In this document: positions 8,695 to 16,669 of the stretch, piece by piece
Numbering within the stretch: the first letter of the stretch is position 1
How the letters are laid out: every line of letters starts with the position of its first letter
IMG/VR virus record: IMGVR_UViG_3300034684_000059
Location: 23,469-87,468 of that record
Source: a virus
Length of the DNA: 64,000 nucleotides
Reading direction: 5' to 3' (one strand)
Program-made: the position numbers and the translations under genes
The notes under the pieces: generated by a model
The model's input: the letters and a program-made list of their open reading frames with translations, nothing else
Database searches by the model: none
What the model was told of the DNA's origin: nothing

Positions 8695-10002
8695 ATGGTT
8701 AGTTGGTTAGGTTTTCTTTGGATCGTTATACTCACACTGGCAGATGCGGTTTTTCTGCAACCTATCAAGATTGTTATTTCGTTCATCGTCAGATTTCTTT
8801 GGTATCCTGGAGTACATCGAAGACGAGATATACTGGATCGAAGTGATCCGAACATACAAGCACTATTCACTTTCTTTGAAAGAGCAAATGTTGAAAAATA
8901 CGAAAACCCTGAGCTTATCAAATATTACAAAAGTATCCACAATATTGCTCGTAAAAGTATCCCCCACCTTGCTGACAATGGGGATGGGTTTAAATTCCAT
9001 GCTATCGTGGAAGGCATCACTCAGAATCCTGAACGAGTAGAAAGTCTTCTTAGAGAATACATTACCCCCGATGGGATCATATGCAGGCACCCTATAGGAC
9101 ATGATAAGTGTAAAGCCGCAGCGAATTTCTCTGGAGATATGGCGTCAGGACTTCTGTATCTTTTATCTCGGATGAGGAATAAACAAAAAGATCTGTCTGA
9201 TGCATGCATATGTGCGATCTGCAAGTTGTTTGAGACCACCACATTTCAGTGGTATATCCCAAATAAAAAGATCTTCAAATTCCCTATGAAGTTCATGCAT
9301 CCAGATGCAGAGCAAAGACGTATAGAAGATCGAGGATGGGTCTACACACCCATAGGACTTGGTCCTCAGATACATCGCATCCTTACGTGGTATACCCTTG
9401 GTTATCAGTACACAGGTGATCGCAGGTATCAGTTCCTGTACTATTTTACACTGATTTTGTTTGCTCCTTTGCTTTTAGTGTGCAATGGTGATCCTTCTAT
9501 CTTTGTAAAGAAGTATTACTTAACTGCGTGGTATGCAACACACAGTTCCGCGTATATCTATGCTGCTCTACACGAAGCAAGTGACGATAAGTATATCTCC
9601 GGTGTACTTACCCGGAAGTTGGAAAGAAATCTTGCAAGAATGGCTGACAGATATCAGACCAACGTAGAATTTACTTTACTTGCATCTAAGTACGGCAATA
9701 GACCAGTGGAACTTCCAAAAATTATGTATCTTGTTCCAAAAGGACAAAACACATTCCCGAATGACGATGATGGAAGTTGGAAAGAATACATTTCGCTGAG
9801 AGGATTTAAACGTAAACAATACGCAGATACTTGGCTTACTCCTAAAACTTTAGGACATCCATATATTTGGGAGAACAATCCGTTAAAACCTCTTGAGTGT
9901 GATGACTGGAGAAGAGAACATGCCAGTATCGATTTATACATTGCTCACTTACATTTAAATACACTTCCACGCCCAGTTCCCTATTCCGCATATCTCAGCT
10001 AA
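8695..10002 (+). CDS. membrane-associated hypothetical protein, 435 aa
   Basis: The N-terminus is hydrophobic (residues 1-36, MVSWLGFLWIVILTLADAVF and on), followed by a basic patch (HRRRD). A second hydrophobic stretch lies near residues 247-262 (FTLILFAPLLLVC). Between them, ITPDGIICRHPIGHDKCKAAANF and GDMASGLLYLL, and later SSAYIYAALHEASDD, suggest an alpha-helical toroid-like domain, but I cannot assign an enzyme family. It is the last gene of a likely operon closed by a strong terminator. Confidence 0.75.
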   Translation: MVSWLGFLWIVILTLADAVFLQPIKIVISFIVRFLWYPGVHRRRDILDRSDPNIQALFTFFERANVEKYENPELIKYYKSIHNIARKSIPHLADNGDGFKFHAIVEGITQNPERVESLLREYITPDGIICRHPIGHDKCKAAANFSGDMASGLLYLLSRMRNKQKDLSDACICAICKLFETTTFQWYIPNKKIFKFPMKFMHPDAEQRRIEDRGWVYTPIGLGPQIHRILTWYTLGYQYTGDRRYQFLYYFTLILFAPLLLVCNGDPSIFVKKYYLTAWYATHSSAYIYAALHEASDDKYISGVLTRKLERNLARMADRYQTNVEFTLLASKYGNRPVELPKIMYLVPKGQNTFPNDDDGSWKEYISLRGFKRKQYADTWLTPKTLGHPYIWENNPLKPLECDDWRREHASIDLYIAHLHLNTLPRPVPYSAYLS

Positions 10003-10013
10003 ACTATATCTTA

Positions 10014-10042
10014 CTGTCCTGTCCTTTTGGGGACAGGACAGT
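10014..10042 (+). terminator. strong hairpin terminator
   Basis: ACTGTCCTGTCC / GGACAGGACAGT perfect stem followed by ATTTTAAC. Confidence 0.85.
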
Positions 10043-10111
10043 ATTTTAACATAACAAACTTATATTTTTGTCTGAACATTTCATGTACACAGTCAATAAG
10101 GGGGCAACACT

Positions 10112-10645
10112 GTGGAAAGGGATGCTTACGTCATATTCACTATAAGTTTCGTTCTGATGATAATCGGGATCTGTGCTCACAAGATACTACCAAGTAAGTT
10201 ACCCAAAACAAAAATTCTTCCAGAAGAAATGCAAACTCTTATCCAAACTATCTCTAAAATGGATAAACAGATAGACTCTACTGAAGACGAATTACGGAAG
10301 TGTTATGTTTGCACAAATTACGATATTTTAGCAGAGTTAACTTCTAAAAAACTTATCAAACATCAAGTTCACAAAATACTGTACTTACATAAATTGCATC
10401 TTTTGGAACACAAGTATAAATTCAAATCACAATTCCCAAGTGTATTTGAATCCAGGCATAAACTTAAAACTAAGAAAGAAATCTGGATTGAACGTTTGGA
10501 TAGACTCAAGTGTTGTAACACCAAAAATTCAGATCCTATAGATGTACGAAAACGTATGCACTATTGCAGCACAAGAATCAAAATCATTGTAGTTACCGAC
10601 AGATATCTAGTTAAATTCATTTTAACTAATTATTCTAAAAAGTAA
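10112..10645 (+). CDS. single-pass membrane protein, 177 aa
   Basis: Starts at GTG 10112 behind AAGGGGG. Residues 7-23 (VIFTISFVLMIIGICAH) form one membrane segment; the rest is very basic, with Lys-rich helices and cysteine pairs (CYVC near 64-67, KCCN near 136-139). The layout, a short outside end and a basic cytoplasmic domain, suggests an inner-membrane phage protein. No family recognised. Confidence 0.65.
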   Translation: MERDAYVIFTISFVLMIIGICAHKILPSKLPKTKILPEEMQTLIQTISKMDKQIDSTEDELRKCYVCTNYDILAELTSKKLIKHQVHKILYLHKLHLLEHKYKFKSQFPSVFESRHKLKTKKEIWIERLDRLKCCNTKNSDPIDVRKRMHYCSTRIKIIVVTDRYLVKFILTNYSKK

Positions 10646-10670
10646 CTGTCGTTCATTTAAATTCGAGGCT

Positions 10671-10685
10671 ATATTACTCCTTTGA
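10671..10685 (+). promoter_or_regulatory. phiKZ-type early promoter (TATATTAC)
   Basis: TATATTAC at 10671-10678 then TCCTTTGA. The transcript leader carries a small hairpin CACTAC/GTAGTG near 10690-10708 and leads to the gene at 10733. Confidence 0.8.
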
Positions 10686-10732
10686 ATACCCCACTACCAT
10701 TGGTGTAGTGTATAAATTTAAAGGAGCATATC

Positions 10733-11044
10733 ATGCGAATTTCTCACGCTATTTCTAATTTGTTGTGCCCTACGGTTAATGATATCTGTTCCAGAATAAT
10801 CAAAAGGACAGACCGTAGGTCAGAAATATGTGGGCATATCCACAGAACCGAAAAAGACACACTGATTCTGAAGGTAGAGGCAGAAGGACGTCAATCCATT
10901 ACTGAAATAACGGATGCAGATCTGGCCCGCATCCGTCAAAACTTAAGCCACACTCGCATACAGACTCATGGTGTATGGGTGAAGGTAACTAACGTAGTTT
11001 CTGAACCTACTGCATTGGAATTCAATATGTCAGTGTCTTGGTAA
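10733..11044 (+). CDS. hypothetical protein, 103 aa (early)
   Basis: Small basic protein with AAAGGAG upstream of ATG and a TATATTAC promoter 55 bases upstream. Residues 35-70 read like a small beta-barrel (ICGHIHRTEKDTLILKVEA), which could bind nucleic acid, but this is a guess. It is followed after 15 bases by another small gene, likely co-transcribed. Confidence 0.7.
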   Translation: MRISHAISNLLCPTVNDICSRIIKRTDRRSEICGHIHRTEKDTLILKVEAEGRQSITEITDADLARIRQNLSHTRIQTHGVWVKVTNVVSEPTALEFNMSVSW

Positions 11045-11059
11045 ACAAGAGGAGCGCAT

Positions 11060-11272
11060 ATGCAAACTCTCGAATCGTTGGAAAAGAAGCTGACCACGAT
11101 ATTGCAAAGCTTACCTCAACTGTCTGACCCCGGCCTTGATGGAACGATAACTTACGTTAAATTTCAACGTGATGGGAAAATACAAAGAATCATTCCCACA
11201 CACCAACTTCCAGCGGTAAAGAGTATCTTAGATGAGTTAGGATACGAAAAACGTGAAGGGTCTCCCGAATAG
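11060..11272 (+). CDS. hypothetical protein, 70 aa
   Basis: Good ribosome site (AGAGGAG) before ATG 11060. Small acidic/helical protein starting MQTLESLEKKLTTILQSLP with a central beta pair (ITYVKFQRDGKIQRIIP). Its last codons overlap a terminator hairpin. Second gene of the early pair begun at 10733. Unknown function. Confidence 0.65.
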   Translation: MQTLESLEKKLTTILQSLPQLSDPGLDGTITYVKFQRDGKIQRIIPTHQLPAVKSILDELGYEKREGSPE

Positions 11273-11286
11273 GGGACCCTTCACGA
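11252..11286 (+). terminator. hairpin terminator overlapping gene end
   Basis: GTGAAGGGTC / GACCCTTCAC stem; the 5' arm is inside the last codons of the 70-aa gene. Confidence 0.75.
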
Positions 11287-11307
11287 CATTCATTCAAACT
11301 ATAGAAA

Positions 11308-11322
11308 TATATTATTTTTTTG
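11308..11322 (+). promoter_or_regulatory. early promoter variant (TATATTAT)
   Basis: TATATTAT at 11308-11315 then TTTTTTGC, one base off the TATATTAC core, 54 bases upstream of the gene at 11369. Confidence 0.5.
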
Positions 11323-11368
11323 CAGAAGAGATTAAGTGATTATCTTCTGTAGTCTTAAGGAGGCTCGT

Positions 11369-11755
11369 ATGAATTTTAAATCCCTAGTAGCATCTACACA
11401 AACAAAAGTGTCTCAGGAAAAAGGTCTTTCTGTTTTACTTAGTCATCTGCATACTCAGTATACAGAGGTTAAGAAAACTATGAATTATAGACCTCAAATT
11501 GTCTTGTTTTTAATACGCCCCAAAGAGAGACATAACCCGACGAGAATAGATATCGTCGATAAATGTTCTCGAGAAGTGTATGCTTCGATTGATGTGTCTT
11601 ACGACACAAGGTTAAAAGAAATCTATGACACCATAATGCTACAGAATTTGAAAGAATTCAAACACATTCCCATGTACATCAAGTTGATAACCAAAGGTTA
11701 TCCTACGTTAATCAGCAGCACCGATGTAGTGAATCGGAAAGGTTCGGTAGTATGA
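11369..11755 (+). CDS. hypothetical protein, 128 aa
   Basis: I start this gene at ATG 11369 because AAGGAGG lies 7 bases upstream; an in-frame GTG at 11336 lacks a site. The protein begins MNFKSLVASTQTKVSQEKG and contains two beta-type stretches (RPQIVLFLIRP, HIPMYIKLIT). Own promoter-like element upstream and terminator downstream indicate a single-gene early unit. Family unknown. Confidence 0.65.
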   Translation: MNFKSLVASTQTKVSQEKGLSVLLSHLHTQYTEVKKTMNYRPQIVLFLIRPKERHNPTRIDIVDKCSREVYASIDVSYDTRLKEIYDTIMLQNLKEFKHIPMYIKLITKGYPTLISSTDVVNRKGSVV

Positions 11756-11778
11756 TGGAGAGTTTGGGTTGGGAGGAT

Positions 11779-11816
11779 AAGGAGCAGAAGACAAAATAAG
11801 TCTCTTCTGCTCCTTA
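11779..11816 (+). terminator. hairpin terminator
   Basis: AAGGAGCAGAAGA / TCTTCTGCTCCTT stem followed by ATTTTTAC. Confidence 0.85.
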
Positions 11817-11931
11817 TTTTTACATGTATAAATTTTATTTTTTGTTCATTTTTAACTTTTTTAAAAATATGAAAGTAATGATATACTGACTCGGATCTCT
11901 GTTTTAAACCATCCCCAAAAAGGAAAAACTT

Positions 11932-14562
11932 ATGTCTATTATTTTCCCTACTGTTGTACGTAAACGTGACAACCTTACATTTGCTTCTTATAACAAACTG
12001 AAGATCATTCATGCCGTAGAAAAAGCGTTTCGTTCATACAACGAAACGGTTTCAAACGAACAGTTGGAAGAAATTTATTCTGGTGTAGTGGATCATATCA
12101 CTAAAAATCCCAACATGTTGTCTTATAGATTGGACACCGGAGAATACTACATAGATGTCGAAACCATCCAGAACTTTGTAGAAAAATCTCTCATGGAGAA
12201 AGGATGGTATTCAATAGCTAAGAATTATATCTTGTACAGGAATCAGCGTGCGACTGTACGTGCCTTAGATAGTGCAGCCATCTTGGACGAAATCGATGGA
12301 TATATCGGAGGGCATGATCCGGACGAAAAAGAAAACTCCAATATCGATTTTTCTCTTCAAGGACTCAACAACAACATTGTAGCTAAAATCATGCGGCAGT
12401 ATTGGCTGGAACGAGTGATGACTCCGGAAGCAAAACAGATGCACATAAATGGAGAAGTCCATTTCCACGACCTTAATTTGCTTTCTGTGTATTGTTGCGG
12501 TTGGGATATGCGTGCACTTATTCTGGAAGGACTTGGTGGAGTCCCAGGAGCAGTATCGTCAAGACCTCCTAAAGAATTTGGAGTAGCTCTTGGACAGGTA
12601 TGGAATTTTCTGTACACCGTCCAGGGAGAAGCTGCTGGAGCACAATCCTTAAGTCAATTTGATCTTTATCTTGCACCTTTCATTCGATACAATAACCTCA
12701 CGTATCGTCAAGTTAAAAAGTCTCTTGTAAAATTTGCACACAACATGAATACCAAAACAAGGGTAGGTTTCCAGACACCGTTCACCAACGTGTCCTTGTG
12801 TTTGACCGTACCCAAATCTATGGCTGACGATCATGTCATCTATGGTGGTAAGTTCATGGAAGACAAATATGGGGATTTCCAAAAAGAGATGGATATCTTT
12901 AACCAAGCATTTTGCGAAGTCATGCTTGAAGGTGACGCCGATGGACGTCAATTCCATTTCCCCATTCCTACGTACAACATTACTAAAGACTTCGATTGGG
13001 ATAATCCCAATTACACCAAGCTCTGGGAATTGTCTGGGAAATACGGTTCTCCGTACTTCACGAACTATATCAATTCTGAACTTGATCCTGACGACGTACG
13101 CTCCATGTGCCCTATGCGATACGATACAAAGATCACAACGTACTATCGCGGACACAAATCAACGATGACTTTAGAAGATCTTTATCGGACATATTCTGGT
13201 AAATCCATAACCGATACTTCAGTAACTTATCTTGGTAAACACATACCGGTGAAACGTGTACTGAGAGAACCCACTGAAGAACTTATCCGTATAACGACAA
13301 AACGTCAGTCTGAAGGACACGTATTTGATAGAAGACACATGCAACCTATCACTAGGGAAAACAAACCTCTCACTGTACGAGCATGTGATATCCAGATTGG
13401 AGATCTTCTTCCGTACGAACAGAAAGGAAATATCGATTGGATAGCTGTCACTGATATCTCTCGAGTAGATAAAACTATACGAGACTCTTACGTATATTGC
13501 ATAGAAGTCGATAGTGAAGATCACCTGTTTGAACTGACAGAAGGAGATCTTATCACGCACAATTGTAGATTGCGTCTTGATTTTACTGAACTTAAGAATC
13601 GTGGTGGTGGTCTCTTTGGAGCTAACTCCATGACTGGATCTATAGGTGTAGCCACCCTTAACTTACCGGATGCAGCTATAGAAGCAAACGGTGATAAAGA
13701 CAAACTCTTCGAGATCCTCACAAGACGTATGGACATCGCTGCACAGTTCCTCGACGATAGAAGAACTTTCATAGAGAGCAGTATCGAAAAAGGACTGTAT
13801 CCTTTTAGTCGAAGATGGTTGCAGGGCATCAAAGACAAAACAGCTAACGATCCGGACATAAAACGTCCTGGATATTACGCTGCGTATTTTAGCACTATAG
13901 GTATCATCGGTGGTCATGAAATGTGCCTTAACTTCTTAGGTAAAGGCATAGAAACTGAAGAAGGTGCAAAGTTAGCTTTGGAAGTTCAGGAGTTCATCAA
14001 ATCAAGATTAGATCATTATCGTGAGAAATATCACACTCCCTTCAATCTGGAAGCAACTCCTGCAGAAGGTGTGTGCTATCGTCTTGCTAAATGTCTGAAG
14101 ACTAAATTCCCTACTGCAAAAATGGTAGAAGAATTACGAGAACACGATGAACCTTATCTTACTAACTCGACTGCACTTCCTGTAGGATTTACCAATGATC
14201 TGTATACAGCAATAACCCACCAATCTAAATTGCAGGTTATGTATACAGGAGGAACGGTATTTCACATTTTCCTTGGAGAAGCCATATCCAATCCTGAAGC
14301 TGTGAAAGAAGTGGTTAGGATGGTGTGTACCACGACGCCTATTCCTTACATCACACTTTCTCCCGAATATTCTATCTGCAGAAGTCACGGATATCTTGCA
14401 GGGGAACAACCCGAATGTCCCACTTGTCACAGTGACACCGAGGTGTATGCACGAGTAGTAGGTTTCTACACTCCTATGAACCGGTGGAACAAAGGAAAGC
14501 GTACTGAAGGAACTCATCGTAAGAGTTTCGACGGAATCGTCGATGTCCTTAAAATCGAATAA
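11932..14562 (+). CDS. nrdD: anaerobic ribonucleoside-triphosphate reductase, interrupted by a mini-intein
   Basis: 876 residues. Residues 1-392 and 545-876 are the class III reductase NrdD: an ATP-cone-like N-terminus (residues 1-100), the (b/a)10 barrel with GEVHFHDL, CCGWD, QTPFTNVS and NLPD segments, the active-site cysteine segment RSM-CRLRL, a zinc site (CRSHGYLAGEQPECPTC, near residues 826-842) and the glycyl-radical loop RVVGF about 25 residues before the end. The enzyme makes dNTPs from NTPs without oxygen and needs NrdG, found at 26227. A 152-residue intein sits at residues 393-544. Without it the host protein is about 724 residues, the normal size. No strong TATATTAC core upstream; TATACTGA at about 11881 is a weak candidate. 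A strong terminator follows. Confidence 0.93.
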   Translation: MSIIFPTVVRKRDNLTFASYNKLKIIHAVEKAFRSYNETVSNEQLEEIYSGVVDHITKNPNMLSYRLDTGEYYIDVETIQNFVEKSLMEKGWYSIAKNYILYRNQRATVRALDSAAILDEIDGYIGGHDPDEKENSNIDFSLQGLNNNIVAKIMRQYWLERVMTPEAKQMHINGEVHFHDLNLLSVYCCGWDMRALILEGLGGVPGAVSSRPPKEFGVALGQVWNFLYTVQGEAAGAQSLSQFDLYLAPFIRYNNLTYRQVKKSLVKFAHNMNTKTRVGFQTPFTNVSLCLTVPKSMADDHVIYGGKFMEDKYGDFQKEMDIFNQAFCEVMLEGDADGRQFHFPIPTYNITKDFDWDNPNYTKLWELSGKYGSPYFTNYINSELDPDDVRSMCPMRYDTKITTYYRGHKSTMTLEDLYRTYSGKSITDTSVTYLGKHIPVKRVLREPTEELIRITTKRQSEGHVFDRRHMQPITRENKPLTVRACDIQIGDLLPYEQKGNIDWIAVTDISRVDKTIRDSYVYCIEVDSEDHLFELTEGDLITHNCRLRLDFTELKNRGGGLFGANSMTGSIGVATLNLPDAAIEANGDKDKLFEILTRRMDIAAQFLDDRRTFIESSIEKGLYPFSRRWLQGIKDKTANDPDIKRPGYYAAYFSTIGIIGGHEMCLNFLGKGIETEEGAKLALEVQEFIKSRLDHYREKYHTPFNLEATPAEGVCYRLAKCLKTKFPTAKMVEELREHDEPYLTNSTALPVGFTNDLYTAITHQSKLQVMYTGGTVFHIFLGEAISNPEAVKEVVRMVCTTTPIPYITLSPEYSICRSHGYLAGEQPECPTCHSDTEVYARVVGFYTPMNRWNKGKRTEGTHRKSFDGIVDVLKIE
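13108..13563 (+). other. mini-intein in NrdD (152 aa, no homing endonuclease)
   Basis: Residues 393-544 of NrdD. The start CPMRYDTKIT matches intein block A (Cys1 with DT two to three residues before a hydrophobic), the end HLFELTEGDLITHN followed by Cys matches blocks F and G with the HN|C junction (H543, N544, C545). At 152 residues it has the splicing domain only, with no room for a LAGLIDADG or HNH nuclease. It lies exactly at the catalytic cysteine of the reductase, a favoured intein site. If Cys393 is intein residue 1, the spliced host reads RSM-CRL, one cysteine shorter than the usual SMCCRL. Confidence 0.9.
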
Positions 14563-14569
14563 TGACTAA

Positions 14570-14613
14570 CACACTAAAGTAGGAGAAGGGGGAACTCCCC
14601 CTTCTCCTAGTGT
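14570..14613 (+). terminator. strong hairpin terminator after nrdD
   Basis: AGGAGAAGGGGG / CCCCCTTCTCCT with outer CACTA/TAGTG pairs. Confidence 0.85.
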
Positions 14614-14637
14614 GAACGTTCTAAAAAATTTGAAGGT

Positions 14638-14653
14638 TATATTACTATCGTGA
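14638..14653 (+). promoter_or_regulatory. phiKZ-type early promoter (TATATTAC)
   Basis: TATATTAC at 14638-14645 then TATCGTGA, preceded by TTTGAAGG as in several other copies; 60 bases upstream of the gene at 14705. Confidence 0.85.
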
Positions 14654-14704
14654 CACTGAATATGGTCCCACATTTAGTCATATCTAAACACCAGAGGAAC
14701 TCAT

Positions 14705-15094
14705 ATGGAACACCAATATCCGGAAGATTATATTCAAGCAGGTCTTATTGAAGTGTTTTATGCATGGAGAAACGTCAGTTATGCTCAACGTCAGGTCGAT
14801 AATAGAAGAGACCAAATACAGATCGCAGCTAAGATTCTCGGGATCGCTACAGAACTAGACGGAATCTATACCGTAGCATGGTCTCACAATGGGGTGAATG
14901 ATCCATTTATGATCACTCTGGCCAATGGAACTCAGATCTTAATCCTAGATGCTTTCGATGTCGAAAATGTTCGAATGTATCTAGTAGAACCGACACCTCG
15001 ACACTGCCTTCAGACCGGATTGCCAATTTACAATCTACGCCCATTCGACCGTGGGTTAGATATGTACGTAGTGTTACTTTGTTCGGAGAATTAG
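14705..15094 (+). CDS. hypothetical protein, 129 aa (early)
   Basis: AGAGGAAC precedes the ATG. The sequence opens with a helix (IQAGLIEVFYAWRNVSYAQRQVDNRRDQIQIAAKI in two parts) and then a beta-rich half (GIYTVAWSHNGVNDPFMITLANG). Single-gene unit: early promoter upstream, terminator downstream. No family recognised. Confidence 0.7.
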   Translation: MEHQYPEDYIQAGLIEVFYAWRNVSYAQRQVDNRRDQIQIAAKILGIATELDGIYTVAWSHNGVNDPFMITLANGTQILILDAFDVENVRMYLVEPTPRHCLQTGLPIYNLRPFDRGLDMYVVLLCSEN

Positions 15095-15136
15095 TCATAT
15101 GCACAATTAACAAAACACTGTTAATCTTTGAGTTAC

Positions 15137-15170
15137 AGAAGAGAAGGATCGTATTGGTCCTTCTCTTCTT
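15137..15170 (+). terminator. hairpin terminator
   Basis: AGAAGAGAAGGA / TCCTTCTCTTCT stem followed by TTAGTATTC. Confidence 0.85.
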
Positions 15171-15194
15171 TAGTATTCTACATGATTTTAAGGA

Positions 15195-15210
15195 TATATT
15201 ACTTATTTGA
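15195..15210 (+). promoter_or_regulatory. phiKZ-type early promoter (TATATTAC)
   Basis: TATATTAC at 15195-15202 then TTATTTGA, preceded by TTTTAAGGA; about 90 bases upstream of the gene at 15298. Confidence 0.85.
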
Positions 15211-15297
15211 ATGTGGATTGAAAATAGATATCACAAAACTTTATATGTCTAAAGTTTGTGGCCCTGGTTTTTAATTTATAATCTTGGAGTAATCTCA

Positions 15298-15591
15298 GTG
15301 CAGATCGGAGAATTTCTTTTTAAAATTGAAAACAAAGGAATGGCTGCCGTCCACGCTCAGAAAGTTGGAACTCACGAAGACATCATACTGGTACTTCCCC
15401 CAAATCAGACAAGAGCATTTTCTGGAATGACGTACGACGTGTACAAATTAAGTGCAACTTCCAACAGATTTATCGTACTTGTTAAAACTCAAAATAACCC
15501 GAAAGGAATACTGAAGCGGTTTGATATTTTCTCAAAAAACAAAAATCAGTACATCGGAAAATTTGCTAAAGGAACACTCTATAGTCTTTAG
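15298..15591 (+). CDS. hypothetical protein, 97 aa (early)
   Basis: I place the start at GTG 15298, six bases after TTGGAGT, giving MQIGEFLFKIENKGMAAVH. An in-frame GTG at 15256 lies before the ribosome site. The protein is beta-rich and small (FSGMTYDVYKL, RFIVLVKTQ). It is followed nine bases later by the next gene, whose ribosome site lies at its end, so both share the TATATTAC promoter. Unknown function. Confidence 0.65.
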   Translation: MQIGEFLFKIENKGMAAVHAQKVGTHEDIILVLPPNQTRAFSGMTYDVYKLSATSNRFIVLVKTQNNPKGILKRFDIFSKNKNQYIGKFAKGTLYSL

Positions 15592-15600
15592 GAGACATAC

Positions 15601-16353
15601 ATGAATTTAATTTCTGTTGCACTTGAGTCGACATATACGAATATCGAATTTGCAATCGAAAAAACTCAGGAGATGCTTTCCCAAATGAAAGCATCTGGAG
15701 ATTCTACGGTCGAAGAAGCACAGGAACTGTATGGAATCCTCATTCAATGGAAATTGTGTCCTTTGCGGTTTTTGCCTGTAGTTATTCGTGAGTTTGACCC
15801 CAACAAAAAATTCTTTGCACGGGATGCTAAAACTGATCTGGGAGACATGATCATAGAGGATCTGGTACACGGTAAGTTTGAGCATTCCAATGTAACGGGC
15901 GCCCCATACACCACAAAACTCCACAGTCGCAGACTGGCGTGGCAATTGGATATCGTTGGGATCGATAGTAATTACAAAAGCATCCCACAAAGCATCCTCC
16001 CGCATAGTGGTATTTATACCACGGGAGTCCTTCTTCCGTCACAATATAACTATTTCAAGAGGCTAGTCTGTCGCAGAAGTTATGCTCATCTGGAAGTAGA
16101 ACAAAATAGAGAAATTTTGACTAATGGATGGGATTTGACTTATCTTCCCGAAATAAGTGACGCACAAATAGCGGCATTCCAGATAAATCAAATAGTCCCT
16201 GCACACACGTTCATGTCAAAGCTTAACTACACTCAATTCGAACGATATGTAAATCGGTTACTGGAAAAAGAGTTTAAATATATAGAAAAAAATCAAGAAG
16301 CAAGAACTCCTTATTTGTCGGGAAATCTGCTTCTCAAAAGAATAAGTTATTGA
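15601..16353 (+). CDS. hypothetical protein, 250 aa
   Basis: TAGGAGAC precedes the ATG. The N-terminus (residues 10-60) is a helical region with ESTYTNIEFAIEKTQEML; a later part contains LHSRRLAWQLDIVGIDSN and PAHTFMSKLNYTQFERYVNRLLEKEF. No catalytic motif I can name. Co-transcribed with the 97-aa gene and closed by a hairpin at 16362. Confidence 0.7.
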   Translation: MNLISVALESTYTNIEFAIEKTQEMLSQMKASGDSTVEEAQELYGILIQWKLCPLRFLPVVIREFDPNKKFFARDAKTDLGDMIIEDLVHGKFEHSNVTGAPYTTKLHSRRLAWQLDIVGIDSNYKSIPQSILPHSGIYTTGVLLPSQYNYFKRLVCRRSYAHLEVEQNREILTNGWDLTYLPEISDAQIAAFQINQIVPAHTFMSKLNYTQFERYVNRLLEKEFKYIEKNQEARTPYLSGNLLLKRISY

Positions 16354-16361
16354 TCCACATA

Positions 16362-16389
16362 CCAGAAGGAGACACTTGTCTCCTTCTGG
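16362..16389 (+). terminator. hairpin terminator
   Basis: CCAGAAGGAGACA / TGTCTCCTTCTGG stem followed by CATTTCC. Confidence 0.8.
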
Positions 16390-16429
16390 CATTTCCTTAC
16401 GAAAGATATTTGGGATCCTTTTTTACTAG

Positions 16430-16655
16430 TATCTAGCTGTAAGAAGCTAATGCCTGACACACAGATTTTCTTAGTAAAAGAAAGTCTGCATCTAAAGGAG
16501 AATCGGAAAACAGATAACCTAACTGAAGGGTATTGGAGTTCTTAATGAATAAGAGTTCCAAGCTTTCTCCAACAATCTACTGCAGGATAGCAATCGCTAA
16601 CTACGTCTGCAGTATCAACAGATAGGAGTGGTGGAGATCTCCACCACTCCTTATA
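16430..16655 (+). ncRNA. candidate structured non-coding RNA with four hairpins and a terminator
   Basis: The 280 bases between the hairpin at 16362 and the next gene hold no credible ORF but a chain of stems: TAGCT/AGCTA at 16434-16449; GATTTTCTT/AAGAAAGTC (9 bp, loop AGTAA) at 16464-16486; TTGGAGTTCTTA/TAAGAGTTCCAA (12 bp with two G-T pairs, loop ATGAA) at 16533-16561; TACTGCAG/CTGCAGTA at 16578-16614; then a perfect palindrome GGAGTGGTGGAG/CTCCACCACTCC at 16625-16650 ending in a short T stretch. The arrangement, hairpins then terminator, is that of a small RNA of about 220 nt. No TATATTAC core precedes it, so it would be read by the other polymerase or be processed. Inference from structure only. 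Confidence 0.55.
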
Positions 16656-16669
16656 AGGAACAAATTAAA

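Noticed and set aside
11876-11890. TATACTGAC ahead of nrdD as an early promoter
   Set aside because: It differs from the core at two or more positions and lacks the TTGA spacing, so I did not list it as a promoter.
16628-16669. GTG at 16628 as start of the 405-residue gene
   Set aside because: It lies inside the perfect terminator palindrome and has no ribosome site; ATG 16670 follows TAAGGAA.
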